Assembly (NCBI RefSeq): GCF_000621785.1
Contig: NZ_KK211349.1
Coordinates: 120,798 to 184,797 of the forward strand
Length of the DNA: 64,000 nt
Direction: 5' to 3'
Source: Ruminococcus flavefaciens ND2009
GTDB taxonomy: Bacteria > Bacillota > Clostridia > Oscillospirales > Ruminococcaceae
Shown one piece after another: positions 35,124-44,372 of this stretch (within the stretch, counting starts at the first letter, position 1; the number at the start of each line of letters is the position of its first letter). The position numbers were made by a program, and so were the translations under genes. The notes under the pieces were generated by a model that saw only the letters and a program-made list of their open reading frames with translations, was not told the origin of the DNA and ran no database searches.

Positions 35124-36557
35124 ATGAGTATTCTCGGCAAGGATAAACAATACCACCTTTGGAACCCCTTTACCGATCTCGAAGAATTTATCCCCTATAA
35201 GGACATGGGACCCATGACTCTTGTAAGGGGAGAAGGAGTCTATGTTTACAATGCTGCGGGAAAGCGCTTTATCAACTCCAGCGGCTCTCTCTGGAACGTG
35301 GCTGTTGGTCACGGCAGGACGGAGCTGGCAGAGGTGGCTGCCGAGCAGATGAAAACGCTCTGCTATTCATCGTGCTTTCAGCAGACCCATCCACGCGCAG
35401 TTGAATTTGCAGACAAGCTCTGCGCCCTCACGGACTACGAATACGACAAGGTATATCTGGGCAGCAACGGCTCTGAGGCGATTGAGACAGCAGTAAAGCT
35501 CACAAGGCAGTACTTCCGTCAGAGCGACGATCCCGCGCTCAGAGGGAAATACAAGATCATCTCCTTCAAGGGCTCATATCACGGCGTTACATACACGGCT
35601 ATGGCTCTCAGCGGCGAGGAGATATATGAAAAGCTCTATGCGCCGCTGCCGGCAGGTATCGTACATATAGAGCCTCCCTTTGCTTATCACGGAAGCTATG
35701 GCACCGAGGATCAGGCAGAATGCGAGGAGAGATGTATTCAGGCTCTGAGAGATACCATTGAGGCAGAGGGGCCCGAAACTGTGGCGGCATTCATTGCCGA
35801 GCCTGTTATGGGAGATATAGGTATACTCCCCCTCAGCGACGGTTTCTTTGACAAGGTCACCGAGATCTGCAAGGACTATGATATGCTTGTCATCGCAGAT
35901 GAGGTCACTACGGGCTTCGGAAGGACAGGCAGCCTCTTTGCCTCGGAAAACTGGAAGGTGCGTCCCGATATAATGTGCCTCGGAAAGGGCATAAGCAGCG
36001 GATATCTTCCCGTTTCGGCAGTCATGGCAAAGGCATCTGTGTATAAGAACTTCATCGGCAAGGAGTATTTTCAGCATGGCAGCACCGCCAGCGGAAACCC
36101 CGTATGCTGTGCGGTAGCTATGGCGAATATCGACATAATCCTCCGTGAGCAGCTGGTAAAGAATTCGGCTGAAATAGGAAAATACCTCCTTGACAACCTC
36201 AGGGATATGATGAAGGACAGACCCATAATCGGCGATGTCCGCGGCAGGGGACTTATGATAGGCATAGAGCTTGTAAAGGACCGCTCCACCAAGGAGCCCT
36301 ATAAAATGAAAGAGGTGTTCAACATCGCAGCTGACTGCGCCTCACAGGGACTTATCCCCTATTACAACAACAATTTTATGGCGATGTTCCCGCCCCTCAT
36401 CATTGACAGATCCATTGCTGATGATATACTTGCCATACTTCATTCTGCACTCAAAACAGGCAAGGCAGAGAGCGTAAAGAAAAAAATGCGGCTTTTCGGT
36501 GAGCTTGCCGCTTCAAAGAAGCAGTCAGCCATTGAAAGCGGAAAGAGTGGGATATGA
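35124..36557 (+). CDS. Class III PLP-dependent aminotransferase
   Basis: 477 residues, start behind AAGGAGATG. Fold type I class III features: GSNGSEAIETAVKLTRQYF (PLP phosphate site), SYHGVTYTAMALSG, the Asp of VIADEVTTGFGRTG and the PLP lysine in CLGKGISSGYLPVSA. Such enzymes use omega-amino donors and often aminate aldehydes. With an NRPS that ends in a reductase domain, the likely substrate is the released peptide aldehyde, giving a terminal amine. Making a beta-amino starter is the alternative. Confidence 0.9.
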   Translation: MSILGKDKQYHLWNPFTDLEEFIPYKDMGPMTLVRGEGVYVYNAAGKRFINSSGSLWNVAVGHGRTELAEVAAEQMKTLCYSSCFQQTHPRAVEFADKLCALTDYEYDKVYLGSNGSEAIETAVKLTRQYFRQSDDPALRGKYKIISFKGSYHGVTYTAMALSGEEIYEKLYAPLPAGIVHIEPPFAYHGSYGTEDQAECEERCIQALRDTIEAEGPETVAAFIAEPVMGDIGILPLSDGFFDKVTEICKDYDMLVIADEVTTGFGRTGSLFASENWKVRPDIMCLGKGISSGYLPVSAVMAKASVYKNFIGKEYFQHGSTASGNPVCCAVAMANIDIILREQLVKNSAEIGKYLLDNLRDMMKDRPIIGDVRGRGLMIGIELVKDRSTKEPYKMKEVFNIAADCASQGLIPYYNNNFMAMFPPLIIDRSIADDILAILHSALKTGKAESVKKKMRLFGELAASKKQSAIESGKSGI

Positions 36558-37234
36558 TGAACCTGTTCTGTATCCCCTGTGCCGGCGGAAGCGCCTATAT
36601 GTTCAGAAAGATCGGGGAGATGCTTCCCCCTGATATAAAGCTCTGTCCCCTGGAGATACCGGGCAGAGGCAGCCGCTTCAACGAGGAGCTGGAGTCCGAT
36701 CTTTCCAGTGTAGCAAATGATCTCTATGAGAGCATAAAGGACAGGCTCGACGAGGATTACTGTATCCTCGGATTCAGTATGGGCGGCATACTTGCATATG
36801 AGCTCTGCTGCCGGCTCATGAGCCATCACAGAAAAATGCCCGGATCGGTATTTATACTCGGGAGCGAACCTCCCGAACACTTCTCCAATACGGAATATCA
36901 CAAGCTTGACGATGAAAGCTTCAAGAAAAAGCTCATATCCATAAACGGCATACCCCGGGAGCTTATAGACAACAGCGAGCTTTTTGATTTCTATATCCCT
37001 GTTCTCAGAGCTGATTTTACTATGTGTGAGACGTATAAAAACGAGCATGATGCCGTAAGATTTGATGTGAGCTTTCATCTCATCAACGGCATAAGCGACG
37101 ACATCAACAGGAAACAGCTTGATCTGTGGCGCAATTACTGCCGCAGCTGTACCATGGATTTTGTTCCGGGAGATCACTTCTTTATCAATACAAACATCTA
37201 TGAAACAGCCACAGCTATAACCAAAAACCTTTAA
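36554..37234 (+). CDS. Type II thioesterase
   Basis: 226 residues, overlapping the aminotransferase stop by 4 nt. It has an alpha/beta-hydrolase of the GrsT/RifR type: N-terminal FCIPCAGGSAYMF, nucleophile elbow GFSMGG (about 76-81) and C-terminal catalytic His in GDHFF (about 211). These enzymes remove wrong or stalled groups from T domains. Its presence supports an active assembly line. Confidence 0.9.
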   Translation: MMNLFCIPCAGGSAYMFRKIGEMLPPDIKLCPLEIPGRGSRFNEELESDLSSVANDLYESIKDRLDEDYCILGFSMGGILAYELCCRLMSHHRKMPGSVFILGSEPPEHFSNTEYHKLDDESFKKKLISINGIPRELIDNSELFDFYIPVLRADFTMCETYKNEHDAVRFDVSFHLINGISDDINRKQLDLWRNYCRSCTMDFVPGDHFFINTNIYETATAITKNL

Positions 37235-37273
37235 GACAAAAAATGTAAACCGATTCTAAGATAGGAGTAAATT

Positions 37274-37975
37274 ATGTATTTGGAAGTAAAAGGTCTGAAA
37301 AAGAAATACGGAAACAGTTCCAATACTGTTCAGGTACTGAAGGGCATCGAGCTCAGCGTTCAGAAGGGACAGATGTGTGTTATCCAGGGCACCAGCGGCT
37401 CCGGCAAATCCACTCTGCTCAACTGCATAGGAGGTCTTGAGACCATTGACGAGGGCTCGGTAAAGGTCAGCGGCAAGGAGATTTTCGGACTCTCCCCTTC
37501 TGCACTTTCAGACTACAGAAGGGATAACCTGGGCTTTATTTTTCAGTTCTACAACCTTGTCCCCAATCTCACAGTAAGGGAAAATATAAAGGTGTGCGAA
37601 TACCTTACATCTTCTCCCCTTGACATTGACGAGCTGATAAAAACTCTCGGACTTACCGAGCATCAGAATAAATTTCCCTCCCAGCTCTCGGGCGGACAGC
37701 AGCAGAGATGCGCCATTGCCCGTGCCCTTATCAAGAACCCGAAGCTCCTGCTCTGTGACGAGCCTACGGGAGCTCTCGATTCTGCAACATCACGGGATAT
37801 ACTCATTCTTCTTGAGGAGATAAACGCAAAATACGGTACTACCATGCTCATAGTTACCCATAATAATTCCATAAAGGACATGGTACACAAGGTAGTATTC
37901 GTAAAAGATGGTCTCGTAGTAAAACAGTATGAAAACAAGACAAGAGTTCCCGCCGCAGAATTGGAGGATCTCTGA
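37274..37975 (+). CDS. ABC transporter ATPase, LolD/MacB type
   Basis: 233 residues behind ATAGGAG. Walker A GTSGSGKST (about 39-47), signature LSGGQQQRCAIARAL and Walker B LLLCDEPTGALDS are intact. The insert FIFQFYNLVPNLTVREN is typical of the LolD/MacB group. Its stop overlaps the permease start (TGATG). It should energise export of the peptide or resistance to it. Confidence 0.95.
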   Translation: MYLEVKGLKKKYGNSSNTVQVLKGIELSVQKGQMCVIQGTSGSGKSTLLNCIGGLETIDEGSVKVSGKEIFGLSPSALSDYRRDNLGFIFQFYNLVPNLTVRENIKVCEYLTSSPLDIDELIKTLGLTEHQNKFPSQLSGGQQQRCAIARALIKNPKLLLCDEPTGALDSATSRDILILLEEINAKYGTTMLIVTHNNSIKDMVHKVVFVKDGLVVKQYENKTRVPAAELEDL

Positions 37976-40680
37976 TGAAAAGAGTTTTGAATAAAAGGAT
38001 CCTTCGTGATCTCAGACATAACTTTGTAAGATATGCGGCACTTTTTCTCCTTGTAGTCCTGGGAATGTATATAGTTACAAGCATGGTAGCTTCGTCTGAA
38101 AACGTTATTCAGGGAACGATAGAAAAAAACGGCATAAACCGTGTGGAGGACGGCGAATTCTCCGTATTCGTCCCTCTTACTGACAAACAGCTCGATGAGA
38201 TACGTTCAAATGATGTTGAGATAGAGGAGATCTTCAATTTCGACTTCTCGGAGAACGGCAAGGTCATCAGAGTAACTAAGGTCAGAGAGAATATCGACAG
38301 GATCGAAATAAAGGAAGGAAGACTTCCCGAGGCTGACGGTGAAGCTGTCATTGAGCAGCGCTATGCCGAGGAAAACGGTATAAGCACAGGCGATGAGATA
38401 AATATAAGCGGAAAGCTTCTTACGGTATGCGGTACCGGCTGCGTTCCCGATTATGATATGCCGATCAGGAAAATATCCGATACTGCCGTTGAGAGCAGCA
38501 ATTTCGGCATCGCATTCGTCACCGCGTCAATGTATGACGAGTTTATCAGCGGCAAGAGCCAGAAGGCTCAGGAGTATACCTATGCCTACAGACTGAACGG
38601 GGATTACACCGCAGATGACCTGAAAAACGCCATCAAGGACATGGAATTTGATTATCATGACGTGGACGATGAGTATTTTCAGGATTATATCAGCGACAGC
38701 CTGGGCAAAAAGGATGAGCTGCTCGACGGCATACAGGAGCTGGTGGACGGTTCGGCAGAGCTCAGGGACGGTCTCGCCGATATAAAGGATCACAGCTCCG
38801 AGCTCACAGACGGTGCCTCGGATATATTTGAACTCTATCTTGATCAGGCAAACAGCGCTGTTTCAGCCTTTGGTATCACACTGACAAAGGATAATTACGC
38901 CTCCGAGCTTGACAAGGCAATAGCTGCCACAAACAGCAGTGAGCTCTCTGCGCTAAAAGAGAGGCTTGGTCAGCTCAGTGAATTCCTGGGCGGCACAAAG
39001 GACTATACCGACGGTGTGGATGAAGCCTATGACGGCTCTGAGGAGCTGGCTGACGGCATGACAGAGCTTCAGGACAAGACAAACGAGATCTCAGAGGAAT
39101 ACTTTGACGGACAGATAGACAATCTCACAATGTTCCTGAAAGCCGGGGACAACCCGAGAATAAATGCCGCAAGCAATGAGCGTGTGGTAAACAAGAACAT
39201 GGGTCTGTTGGCAGGCGTAGTGGTAATGATACTCTTCATGTACGTTATCTCCGTCTTCGTGGTACATCAGATACAGTCAGAAAGCAGCGTTATCGGAGCA
39301 CTTTATGCTCTGGGCATTAAGAAAAAGGACCTTATCACCCACTATCTCAGACTGCCCACAATTATCGCCCTCCTGGGAGGTATAGCCGGTGCAGCCATAG
39401 GCTTCAGCAGCTTTGCGGTAAATTCTCAGATGTCACAGATATATTCCTATTATTCGGTGCCCGAGTATAAGAATGTATATCCTGTATATCTGCTGATCTA
39501 CTGCATTGTGATGCCCCCTGTGACAGCGATCATCGTAAACTATATCGTCATCAACAAAAAGCTTTCAAGAACAGCTCTTTCACTTATCAGGAACGAGCAG
39601 AAGGAGAGCAGTATAAGCAATATTGATCTCAGAAAATTCAGCTTTATAAGAAGCTTCCAGATCAGACAGCTCCTGCGTGAGCTCAGGATAGCCTTCACTG
39701 TTGTACTGGGTATGTTCATATCCATGCTCATCTTCATGATAGGCATGAACAGCCTTACCCTCTGCCTTAATGTAAAGAACGAGACTCAGGCGGATACGAA
39801 ATACAACTATATGTACTATATGAAGTATCCCGAAAAGGAGCTTCCCGCCGAAGGAGAGGCTGTATATACGGAAACTCTCTCAAAGGAGTATCAGGGCTAT
39901 TCTCTGGACGTAAACATCTTTGGTATCGGCGGCAGCAGCAAGTACTTCAGAGCAGAGCCTGCAAAGGGCAAGAACAAGCTTGCAGTCAGCAAGTCGGTAC
40001 AGCAGAAATATTCCCTTTCTGTAGGAGACAAATTCGTGCTCACAGATTCCGCAAATGATATGGACTACGCATTCACCGTGGACAGCATAGCCGATTATTC
40101 CGCAGGACTTGCAGTGTTCATGGATATAGACAGTATGAGGGAGCTCTTTGGCAGAGAGGACGATTTCTACAACACTATCTTCTCCGACAACAAGCTTGAC
40201 ATCGAGGAGGGAAGGCTCTACTCCGTGACCACCAAGGAGGACATCGACCATTCATCCGAGGTATTCCTCTCAATGATGAGACCTACACAGGTAATGCTGC
40301 TGTCGGTATCGGTAGTTATCTTCTTTGTGGTAATGTATCTCATGCTAAAGGTCATGATAGACAGAGCTTCCTTCGGAATATCTCTTGTCAAGGTCTTCGG
40401 CTACAGAATGAACGAGGTAAGGAAGCTGTATATAAACGGCTATATGTTCGTAGTTGCCATAGGCGCACTTATATGTATACCGCTTACGAAGTGCATAGCG
40501 GATAAGATATATCCGAATATAATATCGAATACAGCCTGCGGAGTCAATATCAGGTTCCCGCTGTATGTTTATCCTCTGATATTTGTGGGAGTAATGGTCA
40601 TTTACTTTATTATCATCACTCTCCTCGTAAACAGACTGAAGAAAATATCGCCCACAGAGGTATTGAAAAACAGAGAATAA
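37975..40680 (+). CDS. FtsX-family ABC permease, long form
   Basis: 901 residues. One N-terminal membrane segment (about 20-40), a large extracytoplasmic domain with a helical coiled segment (LVDGSAELRDGLADIKDHSS, about 260-280) and FtsX-type membrane segments at about 410-520 are followed by a second FtsX block (about 575-900). Two FtsX units in one chain make a complete permease like those for bacitracin-type peptide transport or polyketide export. It is the last gene of the NRPS operon and is followed by a hairpin at 40721. Confidence 0.9.
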   Translation: MKRVLNKRILRDLRHNFVRYAALFLLVVLGMYIVTSMVASSENVIQGTIEKNGINRVEDGEFSVFVPLTDKQLDEIRSNDVEIEEIFNFDFSENGKVIRVTKVRENIDRIEIKEGRLPEADGEAVIEQRYAEENGISTGDEINISGKLLTVCGTGCVPDYDMPIRKISDTAVESSNFGIAFVTASMYDEFISGKSQKAQEYTYAYRLNGDYTADDLKNAIKDMEFDYHDVDDEYFQDYISDSLGKKDELLDGIQELVDGSAELRDGLADIKDHSSELTDGASDIFELYLDQANSAVSAFGITLTKDNYASELDKAIAATNSSELSALKERLGQLSEFLGGTKDYTDGVDEAYDGSEELADGMTELQDKTNEISEEYFDGQIDNLTMFLKAGDNPRINAASNERVVNKNMGLLAGVVVMILFMYVISVFVVHQIQSESSVIGALYALGIKKKDLITHYLRLPTIIALLGGIAGAAIGFSSFAVNSQMSQIYSYYSVPEYKNVYPVYLLIYCIVMPPVTAIIVNYIVINKKLSRTALSLIRNEQKESSISNIDLRKFSFIRSFQIRQLLRELRIAFTVVLGMFISMLIFMIGMNSLTLCLNVKNETQADTKYNYMYYMKYPEKELPAEGEAVYTETLSKEYQGYSLDVNIFGIGGSSKYFRAEPAKGKNKLAVSKSVQQKYSLSVGDKFVLTDSANDMDYAFTVDSIADYSAGLAVFMDIDSMRELFGREDDFYNTIFSDNKLDIEEGRLYSVTTKEDIDHSSEVFLSMMRPTQVMLLSVSVVIFFVVMYLMLKVMIDRASFGISLVKVFGYRMNEVRKLYINGYMFVVAIGALICIPLTKCIADKIYPNIISNTACGVNIRFPLYVYPLIFVGVMVIYFIIITLLVNRLKKISPTEVLKNRE

Positions 40681-40720
40681 AAAAACTATTTACCGTAAAG
40701 GATACCCGTATAAATATTTT

Positions 40721-40751
40721 GCCCCTGAGTGTTATCAAAACGCTCAGGGGC
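40721..40751. terminator. Hairpin between convergent NRPS operon and PPTase
   Basis: GCCCCTGAG/CTCAGGGGC stem with a 13-nt loop; the T runs are weak on both strands. It lies between convergent genes. Confidence 0.6.
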
Positions 40752-40758
40752 ATTGCTG

Positions 40759-41394
40759 TTATTCAAGTGCGAGCTGAAAGCTGTGGAGATCAGGCTCCGA
40801 AAAGGGCTCCTTGCTGCATACCGCAAAGCAGCAGTCAGAGCGTTCAAAAACCGAAAAGAAAAGACCGGATTTCCTGTATCCGACACCGTTTACGTCAGAA
40901 AGATCCACGTCGGTGAGCTTGTCGGAGATACCCTCTCCGCTCTGCTTGAAGAAGGCTTCCTTCAGACACCATAAGCGGGTCAGCAGCCTGTCGGGGTCCT
41001 CGGCATTTTTTATAAGCTCCTGTTCACGGGGAGTGCATATCAGATGAACGAGGCTCTCTGCGTCAGTGATGGTGTCCTGAACATCAACACCTATGGGATA
41101 TTTGCTTATACCGCAGAACACTGCCTTTGCGCAATGGCTTATGTTGAAGTGTATGCCGGGGTGACCGGGAAGATAAGGCTTGCCGTTACTGTCAGTTTCC
41201 CAGTATTTTTCAGAATATATATCTGTCCCGTACTCCCTCCTTATGCCGTCGGAAAAAAGCATGTATGAAAGCAGGCACAATATCCTGTCCTTTTCCTGAT
41301 AATAGCGTTCTGCCTTCAGGAGGCGCTCTTTCGGGACGTATCTGCTGAACCCCTCAGGCAGTGAAAGAGGTATATTATCTGAATAATAAAGCAT
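40759..41394 (-). CDS. 4'-phosphopantetheinyl transferase, Sfp type
   Basis: 211 residues. Sfp signatures are present: GVDVQDTI (about 99-106, Mg-binding Asp), HFNISHC, and WCLKEAFFKQSGEG (about 142-155) with the KEA motif. It converts apo T domains to the holo form and is needed by the NRPS next to it. Facing the operon from the other strand, it is probably part of the same locus but separately expressed. Confidence 0.92.
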   Translation of the reverse strand: MLYYSDNIPLSLPEGFSRYVPKERLLKAERYYQEKDRILCLLSYMLFSDGIRREYGTDIYSEKYWETDSNGKPYLPGHPGIHFNISHCAKAVFCGISKYPIGVDVQDTITDAESLVHLICTPREQELIKNAEDPDRLLTRLWCLKEAFFKQSGEGISDKLTDVDLSDVNGVGYRKSGLFFSVFERSDCCFAVCSKEPFSEPDLHSFQLALE

Positions 41395-41506
41395 TTCGGC
41401 ATTCTCCTTCTAACAATGATGTGCAGTTTAATAATAATATTATCACAGATAAATGCAAAAGTCAATGAAAAGGCAGAGCCTGTTTACCTGCGTTGCAGAA
41501 AAAGTA

Positions 41507-41535
41507 TTGACATTGAATTTTTATATTGTTACAAT
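41507..41535 (+). promoter_or_regulatory. Promoter of the small metabolic gene run
   Basis: -35 TTGACA (41507-41512), 17-bp spacer and -10 TACAAT (41530-41535), about 75 bp before the esterase-like gene. Confidence 0.75.
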
Positions 41536-41611
41536 AAAGATATTGCAGAGTCCCGCTCGGATATGATCGCTGTGCACGGGGAGCTGAATACCGACGATAT
41601 GGAGAAGGGAA

Positions 41612-42280
41612 ATGACAATTACAGCTATAGGCGGCAGAAACTGCCGTATTATCATAAAGGGCGCCGACCTGCCCACGGTCTACCTGGGCGAGATGAAGGA
41701 CAGCGGCGAAGCTATTGAAAAGGTCCTTGGACTGTGCGGAGATGTGAGGTGCAACTTCATCATCTATGAGGCAGAGGACTGGAACGGTGAGTTTTCGCCC
41801 TGGGAGTTCACTCTGAACAAGAAGATGTCCTTTTCGGGGGGCGGTTGCAGGACTTTAGGCTGGCTCGTAAATGAGTGTGTACCATACTGCGAAAAGGAGT
41901 ACGGTCTCACGGGAAAGCGTATACTCTGCGGCTACTCACTGGCAGGTCTTTTCAGCCTGTGGGCGTTCTATGAAAGCCGGGCTTTCAGCGGAGTCATCAG
42001 CTGCTCGGGCTCTCTCTGGTTCGGTGACTGGATAAGCTATGCACAGAGCCATACCGCTCCCCGGAACAGCTCCGTATACCTCAGTCTGGGCGACCGCGAG
42101 GAAAAGGCAAGGGACTCAGTAATGGCGACGGTGGGAGACTGTACACGAAGGCAGTATGAGCTTGTCTGCGGCGATAAAAACGTGTCACGGCATATCCTTG
42201 AATGGAACGCGGGCGGACATTTCAACGAGCCCGAGGTTCGGCTTGCCAAGGGCATAAAGTGGACGATCAGTGAGCTGTGA
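41612..42280 (+). CDS. Alpha/beta hydrolase, esterase-like
   Basis: 222 residues behind GGAGAAGGGAA. The nucleophile elbow is GYSLAG (about 110-115) and the C-terminal His is in AGGHFNEPE. The strand-helix order and the SGSLWFGDW segment resemble the Fes/IroE-type and esterase D putative serine esterases. The substrate is not evident. Next to an NRPS locus it could hydrolyse a product, but the separate promoter argues against close linkage. Confidence 0.75.
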   Translation: MTITAIGGRNCRIIIKGADLPTVYLGEMKDSGEAIEKVLGLCGDVRCNFIIYEAEDWNGEFSPWEFTLNKKMSFSGGGCRTLGWLVNECVPYCEKEYGLTGKRILCGYSLAGLFSLWAFYESRAFSGVISCSGSLWFGDWISYAQSHTAPRNSSVYLSLGDREEKARDSVMATVGDCTRRQYELVCGDKNVSRHILEWNAGGHFNEPEVRLAKGIKWTISEL

Positions 42281-42345
42281 TATGGGATCTGAATATTATG
42301 ATCCATATATAAATTGACAAACGAGTTAAACAAAGGAGGATCATC

Positions 42346-42888
42346 ATGAGCAATATTTTAGTTATCACAACAAGTCTCCGCGCAAGGAGCAATTCCGACA
42401 TTCTTGCGGAGCAGCTTATGGCAGGAGCAAGGGAAGCGGGTCACAATGCGGAGCTCATTTCCCTTAAAGGCAAGGATATAAGGTTCTGTACCGGCTGTCT
42501 TGTCTGTCAGAAGACACAGCGCTGCGTACAGAAGGATGACGCCCTTGAAATTGCGGACAAGGTGCTGAACGCCGATACTCTCGTATTCGTAACCCCCATC
42601 TACTACTATGAGATGTCGGGACAGATGAAAACTCTGCTTGACCGTCTTAATCCGCTGTATTCTGCGGATTATAAGTTCCGCAGGATATATATGCTGTCAA
42701 CAGCTGCCGAGGACGAGCCTTTTGTCCCCGAAAAGGCGGTCAGCGGACTTCAGGGCTGGGTGGACTGCTTTGAAAAGGCAGAGCTCATCGGTTCCCTTTT
42801 CTGCGGCGGACTTACGGGCGGCGGTGAAGTCGCAGAGACAGAGAAACATCTGAAAGCCGCATTTGACTTTGGGAAAAAACTGAAATAA
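42346..42888 (+). CDS. Flavodoxin-fold NAD(P)H reductase
   Basis: 180 residues behind AAAGGAGGATCATC. An FMN phosphate loop (TTSLRARSNSDILAEQL), FCTGCLVCQ with a CxxC pair (about 46-52), and the flavin-contact loop TPIYYYEMSGQMKTLLDR are typical of NADPH-dependent FMN reductase/iron-sulfur flavoprotein-like proteins. It is probably cytosolic redox. The following gene is a distant relative. Confidence 0.85.
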   Translation: MSNILVITTSLRARSNSDILAEQLMAGAREAGHNAELISLKGKDIRFCTGCLVCQKTQRCVQKDDALEIADKVLNADTLVFVTPIYYYEMSGQMKTLLDRLNPLYSADYKFRRIYMLSTAAEDEPFVPEKAVSGLQGWVDCFEKAELIGSLFCGGLTGGGEVAETEKHLKAAFDFGKKLK

Positions 42889-42900
42889 GGAGTGATCATC

Positions 42901-43533
42901 ATTAGCAAGAAAATAGTTGCAGTAAACGCAGGTCCCCGCAAGGGCTGGAACACAGACACACTTATCACAGAAGCTGCAAAGGGAGCTGAGTCAAAAGGTG
43001 CTGAGATAATACGCTTTGACCTTTTCAGGCTTGAGAGATACACAGGCTGTATTTCATGTTTCGGCTGCAAGAGGGAGAAAAACAAGGGCTGCTGCGTCTG
43101 TAAGGACGGTCTGACACCTGTTCTTGACGCTATCCGCAGCGCAGACGGACTTATCATAGGCTCGCCCAATTATCTCTCTGAGCCCACCGCTTCCTTCCGC
43201 GCACTGTATGAGCGCCTGATCTTCCAGAGCCTGACCTATAACGTGGAGACTCCCTGCTGCAATCAGAATGTGATACCCGTGCTTTTCATCATGACCAGCA
43301 ATGCTCCCGATACAATGTACAGCGGACTTGTGCAGAACTATCAGCAGACTCTGGAACGCTTTGTTGGACCCACAAAAACTCTCATCAGCGGCGATACCCT
43401 ACAGCTGAAGGACTACAGCAAGACCGACTGGCAGTGGACCATGTTCGACCCTGAGTCCAAGCAGAAGCGCCATGAGACCGTCTTTCCCGGGGAGATGAAG
43501 AAGGCATTTGAAATGGGCGCGGAAATGGTTTAA
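42901..43533 (+). CDS. Flavodoxin-family protein with apparent ATT start
   Basis: 210 residues from 42901. Motifs are NAGPRKGWNTDTL, CISCFGCKREKNKGCCVCKD and GSPNYLSEPTASFRALYERL, so it is FMN-binding with a cysteine-rich loop. The upstream gene starts AAAGGAGGATCATC-ATG-AGC; here the matching place reads AAGGAGTGATCATC-ATT-AGC. The natural start is therefore ATT at the right distance. The only other in-frame choice is GTG at 42892, which lies inside the ribosome site. An ATT start is rare and can be autoregulatory, as in infC. Confidence 0.8.
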   Translation: MSKKIVAVNAGPRKGWNTDTLITEAAKGAESKGAEIIRFDLFRLERYTGCISCFGCKREKNKGCCVCKDGLTPVLDAIRSADGLIIGSPNYLSEPTASFRALYERLIFQSLTYNVETPCCNQNVIPVLFIMTSNAPDTMYSGLVQNYQQTLERFVGPTKTLISGDTLQLKDYSKTDWQWTMFDPESKQKRHETVFPGEMKKAFEMGAEMV

Positions 43534-43544
43534 GGAAGAAAGAT

Positions 43545-43928
43545 ATGCGCATAGAACATATTGCAATGTACGTAAATGACCTTGAAGACGCCAGAGATTT
43601 CTTTGTGAATTATCTCGGCGGACGTTCAAACGACGGCTATCACAACAAAGATACGGGCTTCCGCTCATACTTTATCAGCTTTGAGGACGGTGCGAGACTG
43701 GAGCTTATGAACAAGCCCGGGGTGGCTGAGACAGACAGCTCCCGCGAGCATACAGGCTGCGCTCATATCGCTTTCAGCGTGGGAAGCAGGGAGAGAGTGG
43801 ACGAGCTGACGGAGATACTCCGCGGAGCAGGCTATGAAGTGAAAAGCGGTCCGCGGACAACGGGTGACGGATACTACGAGAGCAGCATTGCGGCTATAGA
43901 GGGCAATATCATCGAAATAACGGTATGA
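43545..43928 (+). CDS. VOC (glyoxalase/bleomycin-resistance) family protein
   Basis: 127 residues. Two beta-alpha-beta-beta-beta halves begin at RIEHIAMYVNDLEDARDFFV and TGCAHIAFSVGSRERVDELT. Metal ligands are probably His5 and the Glu in ARLEL, with His in CAHIAF and Glu in NIIEITV in the second half. The substrate is unknown. It is co-directional with the two flavodoxin-like genes. Confidence 0.85.
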   Translation: MRIEHIAMYVNDLEDARDFFVNYLGGRSNDGYHNKDTGFRSYFISFEDGARLELMNKPGVAETDSSREHTGCAHIAFSVGSRERVDELTEILRGAGYEVKSGPRTTGDGYYESSIAAIEGNIIEITV

Positions 43929-43941
43929 GCGGAGGTGCATT

Positions 43942-44352
43942 ATGAAACGAGAACTAAGCATAGCACGGTGCGGACTTGCCTGCTGTCTGTGCAGCGAGAA
44001 TGCGGAATGCAGAGGGTGCAGGCAGGACGGCTTTCTTGACCTTTCATGGTGCAAGGACGCAGAGTGGTGCGAGAACAGGAAATGCGTACTGGAAAAGAAT
44101 ATCGCAGGCTGCTATGAGTGCAGTCCCGAGGGCTGCCGCAAGGGGCTTTTCAAGGACAAGATAAAGGCGAGGGCTTTTGCGGAGTATGCGCGGCGTTACG
44201 GCGTTGAGGCTCTTCTGGACTGCCTTGAGCGCAACGAGAAGGCAGGGATAGTCTACCACCGCAGGGGTATTATGGGAGACTATGACGATTTCGACGACCT
44301 TGAGCAGCTTATAGACTTTATAAGGACGGGAAAAAGAGGACCATCAGAGTAA
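43942..44352 (+). CDS. DUF3795 cysteine-rich protein
   Basis: 136 residues behind GGAGGTGC. The N-terminus is packed with cysteine pairs (CGLACCLCSENAECRGCRQD, then WCKD.EWCENRKC and CYECSPEGC), as in DUF3795 proteins thought to bind zinc. The C-terminal half is helical. Function unknown. Confidence 0.8.
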   Translation: MKRELSIARCGLACCLCSENAECRGCRQDGFLDLSWCKDAEWCENRKCVLEKNIAGCYECSPEGCRKGLFKDKIKARAFAEYARRYGVEALLDCLERNEKAGIVYHRRGIMGDYDDFDDLEQLIDFIRTGKRGPSE

Positions 44353-44372
44353 CCCGGAACGGAGGCGACCAA

